Positions 25,526 to 34,517 of a stretch of 60,775 nt of DNA are shown here, piece by piece (within the stretch, counting starts at the first letter, position 1; each line of letters starts with the position of its first letter). The DNA is from Dermatophilaceae bacterium (GTDB taxonomy: Bacteria; Actinomycetota; Actinomycetes; Actinomycetales; Dermatophilaceae), in the NCBI GenBank assembly GCA_013361975.1, contig JABFXB010000019.1, positions 73,731-134,505 of the forward strand. Reading direction: 5' to 3'. The notes below the pieces were generated by a model. That model was not told the DNA's origin. It worked only from the letters and a program-made list of their open reading frames with translations, and ran no database searches. A program made the position numbers and the translations under genes.

Positions 25526-25924
25526 TCAGGCGGGACTTGCGAGCGCCTTGAGCGCGCGGCTGAGGCGCTCGCGTGCGTCGGCAGCGACGTCGGCGAGCCG
25601 GTCGTTGCCGGTGAGCTCGACCATGGTGGCCGGGTCCATCGCCTCGACGATGGTGCGCCCTGCCTCGAGGGTGCGGACGACGACGTTGCAGGGCAGAAGG
25701 ACGCCGATGGAAGGCTCGGCCTGGAGTGCGGCGTGAGCCAGTGGTGGCCGGCAGGCGCCGAGGATCACCTGGGGGGCGATGTCCACGTCGAGCTTCGTCT
25801 TGAGGGTCGCCGCCAGGTCGATCTCAGTGAGCACCCCGAAGCCCACCTCGGCCAGCTGGGCACGGGTCGCGATGAGCGTCGCGTCGAAGTCGGCGTCGAC
25901 CGTGGTCGTCAGCGTGTAGTCCAT
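25526..25924 (-). CDS. DUF302 protein
   Basis: A 132-aa soluble protein with the DUF302 plan: DYTLTTTVDADFDATLIATRAQLAEVGFGVLTEIDL, then ILGACRPPLAHAALQAEPSIGVLLPCNVVV. Two Cys (GAC, PCN) are conserved in the family. Its biochemical role is unknown; it is common beside sulfur-metabolism and rhodanese genes. It lies between thioredoxin and cstR in the minus-strand operon, with ribosome-binding site GGAGA before ATG 25924. Confidence 0.88.
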   Translation of the reverse strand: MDYTLTTTVDADFDATLIATRAQLAEVGFGVLTEIDLAATLKTKLDVDIAPQVILGACRPPLAHAALQAEPSIGVLLPCNVVVRTLEAGRTIVEAMDPATMVELTGNDRLADVAADARERLSRALKALASPA

Positions 25925-25990
25925 GTTCTCTCCTGGTGGTTGCGGATGGCGAGTGGGGGAGGGGTGCGCCTGGGACGGCCCGGTCCGGTC

Positions 25991-26362
25991 TCAGGCGTCG
26001 GCGGGCTGCGCTGTTGCGACCTTGGCCCGGACGTCGTCCATGTCGAGACCGCGAACGGCCGTGATGACCTGCTCCAAGGCGGCTGCGGGCAGGGCGCCGG
26101 GCTGGCTGAAGACGAGGATGCCGTCCCGGAAGGCCATGAGGGTCGGGATCGAGGTGATCCCGGCGGCGGCGCTGAGCTGCTGCTCGGCCTCGGTGTCGAT
26201 CTTGCCGAAGACGATGTCGGGGTGCTTCTCGGATGCGGCCTCGTAGACGGGCGCGAACATGCGGCACGGTCCGCACCACGATGCCCAGAAGTCGACGAGT
26301 GTGATCCCCTCGCCGGTGATCGTCGACTCGAAGTCCGCGGCGGTCAGGTTCTGCGTAGACAT
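25991..26362 (-). CDS. trxA: thioredoxin
   Basis: 123 aa from ATG 26362, preceded by AAGGAG; the longer track ORF runs through the promoter. Classic fold and active site WASWCGPCR, cis-Pro in SIPTLMAF. The C-terminus has an extra ~15-aa tail. It reduces protein disulfides in the cytoplasm and here probably clears persulfides. It is the first gene of the minus-strand cst-type operon; palindrome 26403-26418 lies ~40 bp upstream. Confidence 0.93.
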   Translation of the reverse strand: MSTQNLTAADFESTITGEGITLVDFWASWCGPCRMFAPVYEAASEKHPDIVFGKIDTEAEQQLSAAAGITSIPTLMAFRDGILVFSQPGALPAAALEQVITAVRGLDMDDVRAKVATAQPADA

Positions 26363-26402
26363 TGGATCTCCTTGTTTGGGAACGGTTCGCTTGGGTATGA
26401 GT

Positions 26403-26418
26403 ATACCCACCGGGGTAT
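26403..26418. promoter_or_regulatory. CstR/CsoR-type operator 1 (ATACCC-N4-GGGTAT)
   Basis: ATACCCACCGGGGTAT is a perfect 6-4-6 palindrome 41 bp upstream of the thioredoxin start. Another half-site GGGTAT lies at 26393-26398. CsoR-family proteins bind such G-tract palindromes. With operator 2 it brackets the divergent promoter region. Confidence 0.82.
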
Positions 26419-26536
26419 GCAACCTCGACACGGGGAAGATCATTCCCAGGCTCCGGCGCATACGGGCTGGGGTATGTGTGGGACAGCCCGTCGGTTCGAC
26501 GGAATGCCGTGTCTCGGGTTACGGTTCTGTCTGTGC

Positions 26537-26554
26537 GATACCCCCCTGGGTATC
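26537..26554. promoter_or_regulatory. CstR/CsoR-type operator 2 (GATACCC-N4-GGGTATC)
   Basis: GATACCCCCCTGGGTATC is a perfect 7-4-7 palindrome, 25 bp before the rhodanese ATG and overlapping its likely promoter. It shares the ATACCC-N4-GGGTAT core with operator 1, so one repressor should control both divergent units. Confidence 0.85.
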
Positions 26555-26578
26555 AACTTTCTACCTCAGGAGTGTCAC

Positions 26579-26902
26579 ATGACCACCATTGCCACCATCG
26601 ACGAGCTCGCGGCTGCAACTGCTGACGGCGCCGCCGTCGTCGACGTGCGTGAGCCCGGTGAGTACGTCGGCGGGCACGTGCCCGGCGCCGTGCTGATGCC
26701 GATGGGTCAGCTGCCGTCACGCGTTGGCGAGCTCGACCGTCACCGCCCCGTCTACGTCATCTGCGCGAGCGGCAACCGCAGCCGCGCCATGAGCGACTAC
26801 CTCGCACGTTCCGGCTTCGATGCCCGGTCCGTCGACGGTGGGACGGCGGCCTGGGCCGCCGCAGGCCGCCCGGTGGTGGCCGGCGCGAAGCCCTCCGCCT
26901 GA
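26579..26902 (+). CDS. single-domain rhodanese
   Basis: 107 aa from ATG 26579 with AGGAG 7 nt upstream. Rhodanese fold with VVDVREPGEYVGGHVPGA and active-site loop VICASGNRSRAM, whose Cys forms the persulfide. It transfers sulfane sulfur between thiols in the cytoplasm. First gene after operator 2; the persulfide dioxygenase follows within 80 bp. Confidence 0.93.
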   Translation: MTTIATIDELAAATADGAAVVDVREPGEYVGGHVPGAVLMPMGQLPSRVGELDRHRPVYVICASGNRSRAMSDYLARSGFDARSVDGGTAAWAAAGRPVVAGAKPSA

Positions 26903-26980
26903 CCCGGCTTCTCACCCTGCCGCGCCGCCCCGGCCCCACAGCTGACCGTGTCCCGGTCCGTACCCGAAAGGACCCGCCCC

Positions 26981-28363
26981 ATGGCGATCATCATCCCCAT
27001 CGACACCCCGACCCTCGGTGACCGCAGCTACCTCGCCCATGACGGGCAGGTCGCGATCGTCATCGATCCCCAGCGCGACATCGACCGCGTGCTCGACCTT
27101 GCGAACGACGCCGGCGTCTCCATCACCCACGTCTTCGAGACACACATCCACAACGACTACGTCACCGGCGGCTACGCCCTGGCCCAGGCCACCGGCGCCG
27201 CGTACCACGTCAACGCTGCCGACGAGGTCTCCTACGAGCGCGTCCCGGTCGGCGACGGCGACCTCCTCGACGTCTCACCGCAGCTGCGCGTACGCGTCAT
27301 CGCCACTCCCGGACACACGTACACCCATCTCTCGTACGCCCTCGACGCCTTGGACGACGAGACCGGCAAGCTCGAGCCGGTCGGCGTGTTCACCGGAGGC
27401 TCACTGCTCTTCGGGGCGACCGGTCGACCCGACCTGCTCGGGCACGAGCACACCCACGACCTCGTCCACCACCAGTACGCCTCGGCCCACCGGCTCGCCG
27501 ACGAGCTGCCCGAGCACACCCACGTGCTGCCGACCCACGGCTTCGGCAGCTTCTGCTCCGCCGGCTCCACCGGCGACACGACCGCCTCCACGATCGGTCG
27601 CGAGAAGAAAGCCAACCCGGCCCTGACCCAGGACGAGGCGGGGTGGGTCGCCGACACGCTCGCCGGGCTCGACGCGTACCCCGCCTACTACGCCCACATG
27701 GGCGCGGCCAACAGCGCTGGCCCGCAGGCCGCCGACCTGTCGGCCCCGGAACGCGCCGACAAGTCCGTGCTCGCCCGGCGCATCACCGAGGGCGAGTGGG
27801 TCGTCGACCTGCGCAACAGGACCGCGTATGCCGCGGGCCACGTCACCGGCACGCTGAACTTCGGCGTCGACGGCCAGTTCGCCACCTACCTCGGCTGGCT
27901 CATCCCGTGGGGCACCCCCTTGACGCTGCTGGGCGACACCCCGGGGCAGGTCGCCGAGGCCCAGCGCGAGCTCGTCCGGATCGGCATCGACCACCTCGAG
28001 GGCGCCGCCACCGGCGCCCCCGAGGACTGGACCGACTCCCCCCTCGGCTCCTTCGAGTGCGCCACCTTCGCCGACCTCGCCCAGGTGCGACACCACCGCC
28101 GCGTCACCGTTCTCGACGTGCGCCGCGCCTCGGAGTTCACCGAGTCGCACATCGACGACGCCGTCAACATCCCCCTGCACGAGCTCCTCGAGCGCCTCGC
28201 CGAGGCTCCCAGCGGCGAGGTCTGGGTGCACTGCGCCGGCGGCTACCGCGCCTCCATCGCCGCATCCGTCCTCGCCGCCCACGGACACCACGTCGTCGCC
28301 GTCGACGACAGCTACGGGGAGCAAGCAGCCGCCGCCGGCCTTCCACTGACATCGGCCGCCTGA
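26981..28363 (+). CDS. persulfide dioxygenase-rhodanese fusion (CstB/BlaC-like MBL)
   Basis: 460 aa from ATG 26981 (GAAAGGA upstream). Residues ~1-235 are a metallo-beta-lactamase fold with THIHNDYVTGG (HxHxDY in place of HxHxDH) and ATPGHTYTHLS, the non-heme iron site of persulfide dioxygenases. Next comes a rhodanese-like domain without active Cys (VVDLRNRTAYAAGHVTGTLN), then an active one (WVHCAGGYRAS). The enzyme oxidises low-molecular-weight persulfides to sulfite and can pass sulfur on to form thiosulfate. It is the central enzyme of this reactive-sulfur block. Confidence 0.92.
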   Translation: MAIIIPIDTPTLGDRSYLAHDGQVAIVIDPQRDIDRVLDLANDAGVSITHVFETHIHNDYVTGGYALAQATGAAYHVNAADEVSYERVPVGDGDLLDVSPQLRVRVIATPGHTYTHLSYALDALDDETGKLEPVGVFTGGSLLFGATGRPDLLGHEHTHDLVHHQYASAHRLADELPEHTHVLPTHGFGSFCSAGSTGDTTASTIGREKKANPALTQDEAGWVADTLAGLDAYPAYYAHMGAANSAGPQAADLSAPERADKSVLARRITEGEWVVDLRNRTAYAAGHVTGTLNFGVDGQFATYLGWLIPWGTPLTLLGDTPGQVAEAQRELVRIGIDHLEGAATGAPEDWTDSPLGSFECATFADLAQVRHHRRVTVLDVRRASEFTESHIDDAVNIPLHELLERLAEAPSGEVWVHCAGGYRASIAASVLAAHGHHVVAVDDSYGEQAAAAGLPLTSAA

Positions 28364-28449
28364 CCCTGCCGCCCGAACGCCACAGCACTCACCACCACCA
28401 CCACCACCCCCCACCGCCGACCATCGACGGCAAGACAAGGAGATCCATC

Positions 28450-28623
28450 ATGTGTCGTCCCGCCACCTGCAAGACCTGCGGCAAGACCACCTGGGCCGGA
28501 TGCGGCCAGCACGTCGACCAGGTCATGCGCAACGTCCCCACCGGCCAGCGCTGCCCCGGCCACGTCTCCGCCTCCACCGGTGGCACCGGCGGCAGCTTCC
28601 TCAGCCGCATCTTCGGCCGCTGA
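28450..28623 (+). CDS. 57-aa cysteine-rich protein
   Basis: Short ORF after AAGGAG with ATG 28450: MCRPATCKTCGKTTWAGCGQ then a His/Cys tail (QRCPGH). Five Cys and two His suggest a small zinc- or iron-binding knuckle. Similar tiny proteins with this CRPATCKTCGKTTWAGCG signature are widespread in actinobacteria without assigned function. It sits in the sulfur operon between the persulfide dioxygenase and the TauE exporter. The stretch just upstream contains a CAC-triplet run (28391-28410) that is non-coding. Confidence 0.75.
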   Translation: MCRPATCKTCGKTTWAGCGQHVDQVMRNVPTGQRCPGHVSASTGGTGGSFLSRIFGR

Positions 28624-28926
28624 CAACCTCGGCCGGGGCGGCGAGTGAACCTGCAGCCCGGCCCGTAGCCGCCCACCCGGTCTGTGCCCCGGGTGGGTAC
28701 CGCCCGGGAGTCCGCCCCCCTCGGACCTCCCGGAACCGATCCCGAGCCCGGCGCGCCCTGTCCGCCGAGCCGTCGCCGTCTCACCTTCCCCCAGGAGAGG
28801 CCGACGCGCCCGAGACCGGGCTCGGACGGCGCCGTCGGGGGCCGGGACCATCCCCGTACCGGCCCCCGATGCAGCGCCAACACAGGACGTCCGACACCAC
28901 CAGTAGCTTCGAAGGAGCTCTATCCC

Positions 28927-29736
28927 ATGCCCCTGCTGGCCATACCGCTCGGCGTGCTGATCGGCCTCGCCCTCGGGGCTTTGGGAGGAGGCGGCTCCAT
29001 CCTCACCGTCCCCGCCCTGGTCTACGTGCTCGGGCAGGACCCGCGCGACGCCACGACCAGCTCGCTCATCATCGTCGGGGTCACCTCGCTCATCGCACTC
29101 GTACCGCACGCCCGCGCCGGGCGCGTCAGGTTCGCTCAAGGGCTCCTCTTCGGCGCCCTCGGCACCGCAGGCTCGTTCGCCGGGACTGCCCTGTCACGTT
29201 CCGTCGCCCCGAACGCCCTGCTGCTTGCGTTCGCAGCCCTCATGCTTCTGGTCGCAGCGCTCATGCTGCGCCGCGTCCTCAACCCTGCTGAGCGCTCGAC
29301 GTTGCTGGATCCGACGGTCGAGCCGATGATCACCCTGCACCCGTTCAGCTGCGCCTGCCCACGCGTCGCCAAGGTCGTCGTGACCGCCACCCTCGTCGGG
29401 CTGCTGACCGGGTTCTTCGGCGTCGGAGGGGGATTCGCCCTCGTGCCCGCCCTCGTCCTCGCCCTCGGCTTCCCGATGCCCACCGCGGTCGGGACATCCC
29501 TGCTCGTCATCGCCGTCAACAGCGCGACCGCGCTGACCGCGCGGATCACCCACACGAGCAGCAACCTCGACTGGGCGCTCATCGCGACCTTCGCGGCCGC
29601 CGCCGTCGTCGGCAGCCTCATCGGCGGGCGCATCGCCTCCGGTGCCAACCCGCGACACCTCACCCTCGCCTTCGCCGTCCTGCTCATCGGCGTCGCCCTG
29701 TACACCGCCGCGCGCAGCCTCTCCCTCCTCGGCTGA
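28927..29736 (+). CDS. tauE: TauE/SafE-family sulfite/organosulfonate exporter
   Basis: 269 aa from ATG 28927, with GAAGGAG upstream. Eight TM helices in two repeats, each starting with a Gly-rich motif (ALGALGGGGSILTVPALVY and GFFGVGGGFALVPALVL). The loop between repeats carries HPFSCACPR, an added Cys pair. Family members move sulfite, sulfoacetate or related anions across the membrane. In cst-type clusters the homologue is CstA or its neighbour, exporting products of persulfide oxidation. Confidence 0.92.
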   Translation: MPLLAIPLGVLIGLALGALGGGGSILTVPALVYVLGQDPRDATTSSLIIVGVTSLIALVPHARAGRVRFAQGLLFGALGTAGSFAGTALSRSVAPNALLLAFAALMLLVAALMLRRVLNPAERSTLLDPTVEPMITLHPFSCACPRVAKVVVTATLVGLLTGFFGVGGGFALVPALVLALGFPMPTAVGTSLLVIAVNSATALTARITHTSSNLDWALIATFAAAAVVGSLIGGRIASGANPRHLTLAFAVLLIGVALYTAARSLSLLG

Positions 29737-29828
29737 CGCCGGTCACCTACCTCCGGCGCGGTGGCCGATCCGTCGCGCTTTCCCGCAGAACCCGCACGCC
29801 TCCCCGCGTGCGGAACCTGAAAGGAACC

Positions 29829-30455
29829 ATGAGCACCAACCCCTCCGTCCACCTCGACCCGACCACCACCCGCGCCACGCCGCGCCGGCCCGCAGCGCTC
29901 GACCCTCTGGCCCTGCAGGAGTGGATGGCGGCCGACGACCGGCCCCGTCTGCTCGACGTGCGCACCCCCGCCGAGTTCACGACCGCCCACATCCCCGGGT
30001 CCTACAACGTGCCGCTGCCGCTGCTGCGCGAGCACCGCGACGAGCTGCGCACCCACCTCGACGACGACGTCGTCCTCGTCTGCCGCTCCGGCGCCCGGGC
30101 CACCCAGGCCGAGACGCTGCTCGGCTCGACGGGACTGGACAACCTCCACGTCCTCACCGGCGGAGTGTCCGCCTGGGAGGTCGCCGGCGGCCCGCTCAAC
30201 CGCGGCGCCCAGACTTGGGAACTCGAGCGCCAGGTTCGGCTCGTGGCCGGCGGCATCGTCCTGGCCGGCGTGCTGGCCAGCACGAAGGTGCCCGCCCTCA
30301 AGTGGGTGTCGGCGGCGATCGGCGCCGGGCTGACGGGAGCCGCGATGACCAACAGTTGCGCCATGGGCAAGGCCCTGTCCATGCTGCCCTACAACCGCCG
30401 CACCGGACCCAGCCTCGATGCCGTGGTGCGTGAGCTGGGCGGGGCGGCAGCCTGA
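29829..30455 (+). CDS. rhodanese with C-terminal DUF2892 membrane domain (YgaP-like)
   Basis: 208 aa from ATG 29829 (AAAGGAACC upstream). The N-terminal rhodanese has LLDVRTPAEFTTAHIPGSYN and active loop VCRSGARATQAE. The C-terminal ~65 aa contain a hydrophobic hairpin (LVAGGIVLAGVLAS and AIGAGLTGAAMTN) with the DUF2892 NSCAMGKALSMLPYN tail. E. coli YgaP has the same domain order. It probably handles sulfane sulfur at the membrane. Last gene of the sulfur operon; a strong hairpin follows. Confidence 0.92.
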   Translation: MSTNPSVHLDPTTTRATPRRPAALDPLALQEWMAADDRPRLLDVRTPAEFTTAHIPGSYNVPLPLLREHRDELRTHLDDDVVLVCRSGARATQAETLLGSTGLDNLHVLTGGVSAWEVAGGPLNRGAQTWELERQVRLVAGGIVLAGVLASTKVPALKWVSAAIGAGLTGAAMTNSCAMGKALSMLPYNRRTGPSLDAVVRELGGAAA

Positions 30456-30468
30456 GTCGATCGGTGGA

Positions 30469-30510
30469 CGAGGGCTCTGGACACCGCAGACGTGGTTTCC
30501 AGAGCCCTCG
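30469..30510. terminator. hairpin terminator after the sulfur operon
   Basis: Perfect 13-bp inverted repeat CGAGGGCTCTGGA ... TCCAGAGCCCTCG with a 16-nt loop, 14 bp after the rhodanese-DUF2892 stop. There is no U tract, as is common in high-GC actinobacteria. It also lies downstream of the convergent arsR and could end both transcripts. Confidence 0.85.
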
Positions 30511-30657
30511 CCGATGAGGTGGTGTAGAGCAAGCACCTGCCCATGACTCACCCGTGCGTTCGGCCGGGCTCGGTCAGTTGGGTACGGCTACAGCCGCTGG
30601 TGGCGCAGAAGCAGGGCGCTGCTGATCTCGCTGGCCCGGTACATGGCTGCCTGCGGC

Positions 30658-31011
30658 TCATGCGAGGAACTGACGAATGTCCTCCAACGCGAGCGGCTCC
30701 AGGCGGAACCATGCCCAGCTCCCGCGACGCTCGCGGGTGAGGATTCCGGCGTCGACGAGGGTCTTGAGGTGGTGGCTGACGGTCGGCTGTGAGACCTGGA
30801 CGGCCTCCGTCATGTCGCAGACGCACGACTCGCGATCCGGGGAGGCGCTGATGATGCTGAGCAGCTGCAGACGGACGGGATCAGCTAGCGCCTTGAGGAG
30901 CCCAGCCCGGCGCTCTGCCTCGGTGCGTTCAAGGACTGGCACCGGGGTTGAGCCGCACTCCGAGACGTGGGGAACCTGCTGCGGAGTGGCTGTCAGTGTC
31001 GTGATGCTCAC
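30658..31011 (-). CDS. arsR: ArsR-family arsenite-responsive repressor
   Basis: 117 aa, winged helix VSQPTVSHHLKTLVDAGILTRERRGSWAWFRL. The metal motif ESCVCDM lies at the alpha3/alpha4 position of ArsR sensors; a further Cys (SECGS) is in the N-terminal tail. As(III)/Sb(III) binding should release the promoter. It is divergent from acr3, with three dyads in the 131-bp space between them. Confidence 0.92.
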   Translation of the reverse strand: MSITTLTATPQQVPHVSECGSTPVPVLERTEAERRAGLLKALADPVRLQLLSIISASPDRESCVCDMTEAVQVSQPTVSHHLKTLVDAGILTRERRGSWAWFRLEPLALEDIRQFLA

Positions 31012-31034
31012 TCGTTCACCTTCCGTTCGCCTTC

Positions 31035-31102
31035 ATCGACCATGGTCAATGTTGACACATGTCGATGCGACTGCCAACGTTGGAGTATCGACCAGTGTCG
31101 AT
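31035..31102. promoter_or_regulatory. ArsR operator region, three related dyads
   Basis: Three similar dyads are visible: ATCGACCATGGTCAAT (31035-31050), TTGACACATGTCGAT (31052-31066) and the perfect ATCGACCAGTGTCGAT (31087-31102). All fit ATCGAC-N4-GTCGAT with small changes. The spacing would let ArsR cover both the arsR and the acr3 promoters. The second arsR gene at 38.6-39.0 kb has closely related sites. Confidence 0.75.
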
Positions 31103-31142
31103 GTAGCAGTGCAGGATTTGAGACCAGCCTCGAAGGATCCCG

Positions 31143-32291
31143 GTGACCAACCCGCCCAGCCCCACCGCCCCCACGAAGAGCGCACCAGCACCCCATGACC
31201 CGGTGGTGGCGAAGCTCTCGACGCTCGACCGGTTCCTGCCCGTGTGGATCGGCCTGGCGATGGTGGCCGGCCTGCTCCTCGGGCGAGTGGTACCGGGACT
31301 CGGCGACGGCCTCGCGCGCGTCGAGGTCGACGGCGTCTCGCTCCCGATCGCGCTCGGTCTGCTCGTCATGATGTACCCCGTCCTGGCCAAGGTCCGATAC
31401 GACCGGCTCGACTCGGTGACCGGCGACAAGCGCCTCTTGCTGAGCTCACTGTTCCTCAACTGGGTCCTCGGGCCGGCCCTGATGTTCGCCCTCGCGTGGA
31501 TCTTCCTGCCGGACCTGCCGGCCTACCGCACCGGCTTGATCGTCGTCGGGCTGGCCCGCTGCATCGCCATGGTCATCATCTGGAACGACCTCGCGTGCGG
31601 TGACCGCGAGGCCGCCGCGGTGCTCGTCGCGCTCAACTCGGTCTTCCAGGTCGTCGCCTTCGCCGGGCTCGGCTGGTTCTACCTCTCCGTGCTGCCCGGG
31701 TGGCTCGGCCTCGAGCAGACTGGCATCGACGCCTCCACGTGGGACATCGCCCGATCGGTCCTCATCTTCCTCGGCATCCCGCTGCTGGCGGGCTTCCTGT
31801 CCCGCCGCATCGGCGAGAAGCGGCGCGGGCGGGACTGGTACGAGACGAAGTTCATCCCGAGGATCGGCCCGTGGGCGCTGTACGGCCTGCTGTTCACCAT
31901 CGTCATCCTGTTCGCGCTCCAAGGTGAGGCCATCACGTCGCGCCCGCTCGACGTCGTGCGCATCGCACTGCCGCTGCTCGTCTACTTCGCCCTCATGTGG
32001 GGCGGCGGGTTCGGTCTCGGCGCGGGCCTCGGGCTCGGCTACGAGCGCACGACGACGCTCGCCTTCACCGCGGCGGGCAACAACTTCGAGCTCGCGATCG
32101 CCGTCGCCATCGCGACGTTCGGCGCGGCGTCGGGCCAGGCCCTCGCCGGCGTCGTCGGGCCCCTCATCGAGGTGCCGGCGCTCGTCGCCCTCGTCTACGT
32201 CAGCCTTGCCCTGCGCAAGCGCTTCACCGCCCGACCCGGCAGCCAGGGCGTGCCGCTCACGTCAGCTGGTGCGGTGTCCCGCAATGGCTGA
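31143..32291 (+). CDS. acr3: ACR3-type arsenite efflux transporter
   Basis: 382 aa from GTG 31143 with AAGGA upstream. About ten TM helices. Hallmark ACR3 segments are present: VVGLARCIAMVIIWNDLACGD with the essential Cys, LNSVFQVV, and TLAFTAAGNNFELAIAVAIA. It exports As(OH)3, coupled to the proton gradient or to the ArsA ATPase encoded two genes downstream. It overlaps arsD by 8 bp. Confidence 0.96.
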   Translation: MTNPPSPTAPTKSAPAPHDPVVAKLSTLDRFLPVWIGLAMVAGLLLGRVVPGLGDGLARVEVDGVSLPIALGLLVMMYPVLAKVRYDRLDSVTGDKRLLLSSLFLNWVLGPALMFALAWIFLPDLPAYRTGLIVVGLARCIAMVIIWNDLACGDREAAAVLVALNSVFQVVAFAGLGWFYLSVLPGWLGLEQTGIDASTWDIARSVLIFLGIPLLAGFLSRRIGEKRRGRDWYETKFIPRIGPWALYGLLFTIVILFALQGEAITSRPLDVVRIALPLLVYFALMWGGGFGLGAGLGLGYERTTTLAFTAAGNNFELAIAVAIATFGAASGQALAGVVGPLIEVPALVALVYVSLALRKRFTARPGSQGVPLTSAGAVSRNG

Positions 32292-32715
32292 GGTCCACGT
32301 CTACGAGCCGGCCCTCTGCTGCAACACCGGCGTGTGCGGCCCGGAACTCGACGAGCGTCTGGTCGCGTTCACGGCGGACCTGGCCCACGTCAACGCCGCC
32401 GGCGGACACGTGCAGCGACACAACCTCGCCAATGACCCGGCAGCCTTCGTCGCCGAGGACACGGTGCGCTTCTTCATGCACCTGGCTGGTTCGGCAGGGC
32501 TGCCGCTGACCGTTGTCGACGGGGTCACCGTGCTCACCGGCGCGTACCCGAGCCGCGAGCAGCTGACGCGGTACGCCGCCCTCCCGGATGTTGCAGACTC
32601 CACCTCGGCGCGCCGTCCCGCACTGACCTTGACCCTCACCGCGACGGGCGCTGACTGCTGCCCCTCGGACAGCGCAGCCGCCCCTGCGGCCGATGCCCCG
32701 AAGGGCTGCTGCTGA
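32284..32715 (+). CDS. arsD: ArsD arsenic metallochaperone
   Basis: 143 aa from ATG 32284. N-terminal thioredoxin-like fold with the arsenite-binding cysteines (EPALCCNTGVCGPELD: Cys-Cys and a third Cys five residues on). The C-terminus has extra Cys pairs (DCCPS and GCC at the end), like the longer ArsD forms. It hands As(III) to ArsA. The gene overlaps acr3 and its stop overlaps arsA (TGATG). Confidence 0.95.
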   Translation: MAEVHVYEPALCCNTGVCGPELDERLVAFTADLAHVNAAGGHVQRHNLANDPAAFVAEDTVRFFMHLAGSAGLPLTVVDGVTVLTGAYPSREQLTRYAALPDVADSTSARRPALTLTLTATGADCCPSDSAAAPAADAPKGCC

Positions 32716-34517
32716 TGCTCACCCTGCCCTTCCTGGACGCCCTGCCGCGGTTCCTCTTCTTCACCGGCAAGGGCGGCGTCGGCAAGACCACGCTGGCCTG
32801 CGCGACCGCGGTACGCCTCGCGGGGCAGGGCAAGCGGATCCTGCTGACGAGCACCGACCCCGCCTCGAACGTCGGACAGGTCTTCGGCGTCACCGTCGGC
32901 AACACCATCACGCCGGTTCCGACCGTCCCCGGCCTCGACGCCCTCGAGATCGACCCGCAGCAGGCAGCTGACGCCTACCGCGCCACGATCATCGACCCCG
33001 TGCGGGACCTCCTCCCGGCGGCAGAGATCTCCGCGATGACCGAGCAGCTGTCCGGGGCGTGCACGACCGAGATCGCCTCCTTCAACGAGTTCACCTCGCT
33101 GCTGGCCGACGAGTCCGCGACCGCGGCCTACGACCACGTCCTGTTCGACACCGCACCCACGGGCCACACCGTGCGCCTGCTTCAGCTTCCGGGGGAGTGG
33201 ACCTCCTACCTCTCCGACGGCAAGGGCGACGTGTCGTGCCTCGGACCGGTCGCGGGCCTCGACCGGCTGCGTCACGACTACGCCGGCGCCCTGGCCGCGC
33301 TGACCGACCCAACGCGCACCCGCCTCGTCCTGGTCACCCGTCCGCAGGGGTCCTCCCTCCGTGAGGCCGCGAGAACGTACGGCGAGCTGCACGAGCTGGG
33401 CATGACGAACGCCCACCTCGTCGTCAACGGCGTCATGCCGTCGTATGCCGTCACCAGCACTCCCAGGGACGAGCTGGCCCACGCGGTCCGCGCGCGCGAG
33501 GATGCCGCCCTCGACGCCGTCCCCGACGCCGTGGCCGGGCTGCCCCGCACCACCTTGCCGCTGCTCGCCGTCAACACCGTCGGCGTGCCTGCCCTCCGTG
33601 CCCTGCTCGAGCCCCAGGCCGCGTCCCCGCCCGAGGCCCCCGCTGAGATCGCCACCCTCCCGGACGGGCTCACGGATCTGCGTAGCCTCGTCGACGAGCT
33701 CGAGGCAGACGGGCACGGGCTCGTCATGTGCATGGGCAAGGGCGGGGTCGGCAAGACGACGGTCGCTGCCGCTGTCGCCCTGGAGCTCGCCTCGCGAGGT
33801 CATGAGGTGCTGCTGACGACGACCGACCCGGCGGCCCACCTGAACGAGACCCTGCAGGCAGAGACCCCGCACCTCACCGTCGAGCGGATCGACCCCCAGG
33901 TGGCGATCGAGGGGTACCGCGAGCGGGTCATGGCAGGCAAGGGGAAGGCCCTGGACGACGCCGGCCGCGCCGTTCTGGCCGAAGACCTCAAGTCGCCGTG
34001 CACCGACGAGGTTGCCGTCTTCCAGCAGTTCTCCCACGTCGTGTTCCGGGCCCGGAAGCAGTTCGTCGTGCTGGACACGGCGCCGACCGGGCACACCCTG
34101 CTCCTGCTCGACGCGACCGGCTCCTATCACCGTGAGATCACCCGACAGATGAGCGAGGGCGCACACTTCGTGACCCCGCTGATGCGGCTTCAGGACCCGG
34201 CCCAGACCAAGGTCGTCATCGTCACCCTCCCCGAGACGACCCCCGTGCTCGAGGCCCAGGAGCTGCAGAACGACCTCGCCCGGGCCAGCATCACGCCCTG
34301 GGCCTGGGTCGTCAACGGCAGCCTGACCGCAGCAGCCCCGATCTCGCCGTTCCTGCGCGCCCGCGCCCACGCCGAGGCTGAGCCGCTCACCAGCGTCCGG
34401 GGGCTGTGCCAGCGCGTGGCGGTCCTGCCGCTGCTGGCCCGCGAACCCGTCGGCGCCGCAGCGCTGTCCGAGCTCACCCGTCCCCTCACGGAAGGCACGT
34501 TGATCGATGCGCACTGA
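32715..34517 (+). CDS. arsA: ArsA arsenite-activated ATPase
   Basis: 600 aa, the standard two-half ArsA. P-loops: FTGKGGVGKTTLA (residue ~18) and CMGKGGVGKTTVA (~residue 342). Each half has the DTAPTGHT signature. Candidate As ligands are the Cys residues in SGACTTEI and KSPCTDEV. It is soluble, binds ACR3/ArsB and drives efflux with ATP, receiving As(III) from ArsD. Confidence 0.96.
   Translation: MLTLPFLDALPRFLFFTGKGGVGKTTLACATAVRLAGQGKRILLTSTDPASNVGQVFGVTVGNTITPVPTVPGLDALEIDPQQAADAYRATIIDPVRDLLPAAEISAMTEQLSGACTTEIASFNEFTSLLADESATAAYDHVLFDTAPTGHTVRLLQLPGEWTSYLSDGKGDVSCLGPVAGLDRLRHDYAGALAALTDPTRTRLVLVTRPQGSSLREAARTYGELHELGMTNAHLVVNGVMPSYAVTSTPRDELAHAVRAREDAALDAVPDAVAGLPRTTLPLLAVNTVGVPALRALLEPQAASPPEAPAEIATLPDGLTDLRSLVDELEADGHGLVMCMGKGGVGKTTVAAAVALELASRGHEVLLTTTDPAAHLNETLQAETPHLTVERIDPQVAIEGYRERVMAGKGKALDDAGRAVLAEDLKSPCTDEVAVFQQFSHVVFRARKQFVVLDTAPTGHTLLLLDATGSYHREITRQMSEGAHFVTPLMRLQDPAQTKVVIVTLPETTPVLEAQELQNDLARASITPWAWVVNGSLTAAAPISPFLRARAHAEAEPLTSVRGLCQRVAVLPLLAREPVGAAALSELTRPLTEGTLIDAH

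Noticed and set aside
28391-28410. CAC-triplet run that could code poly-His
   Set aside because: It lies between stop and start codons of real genes and is only open in a shadow frame.
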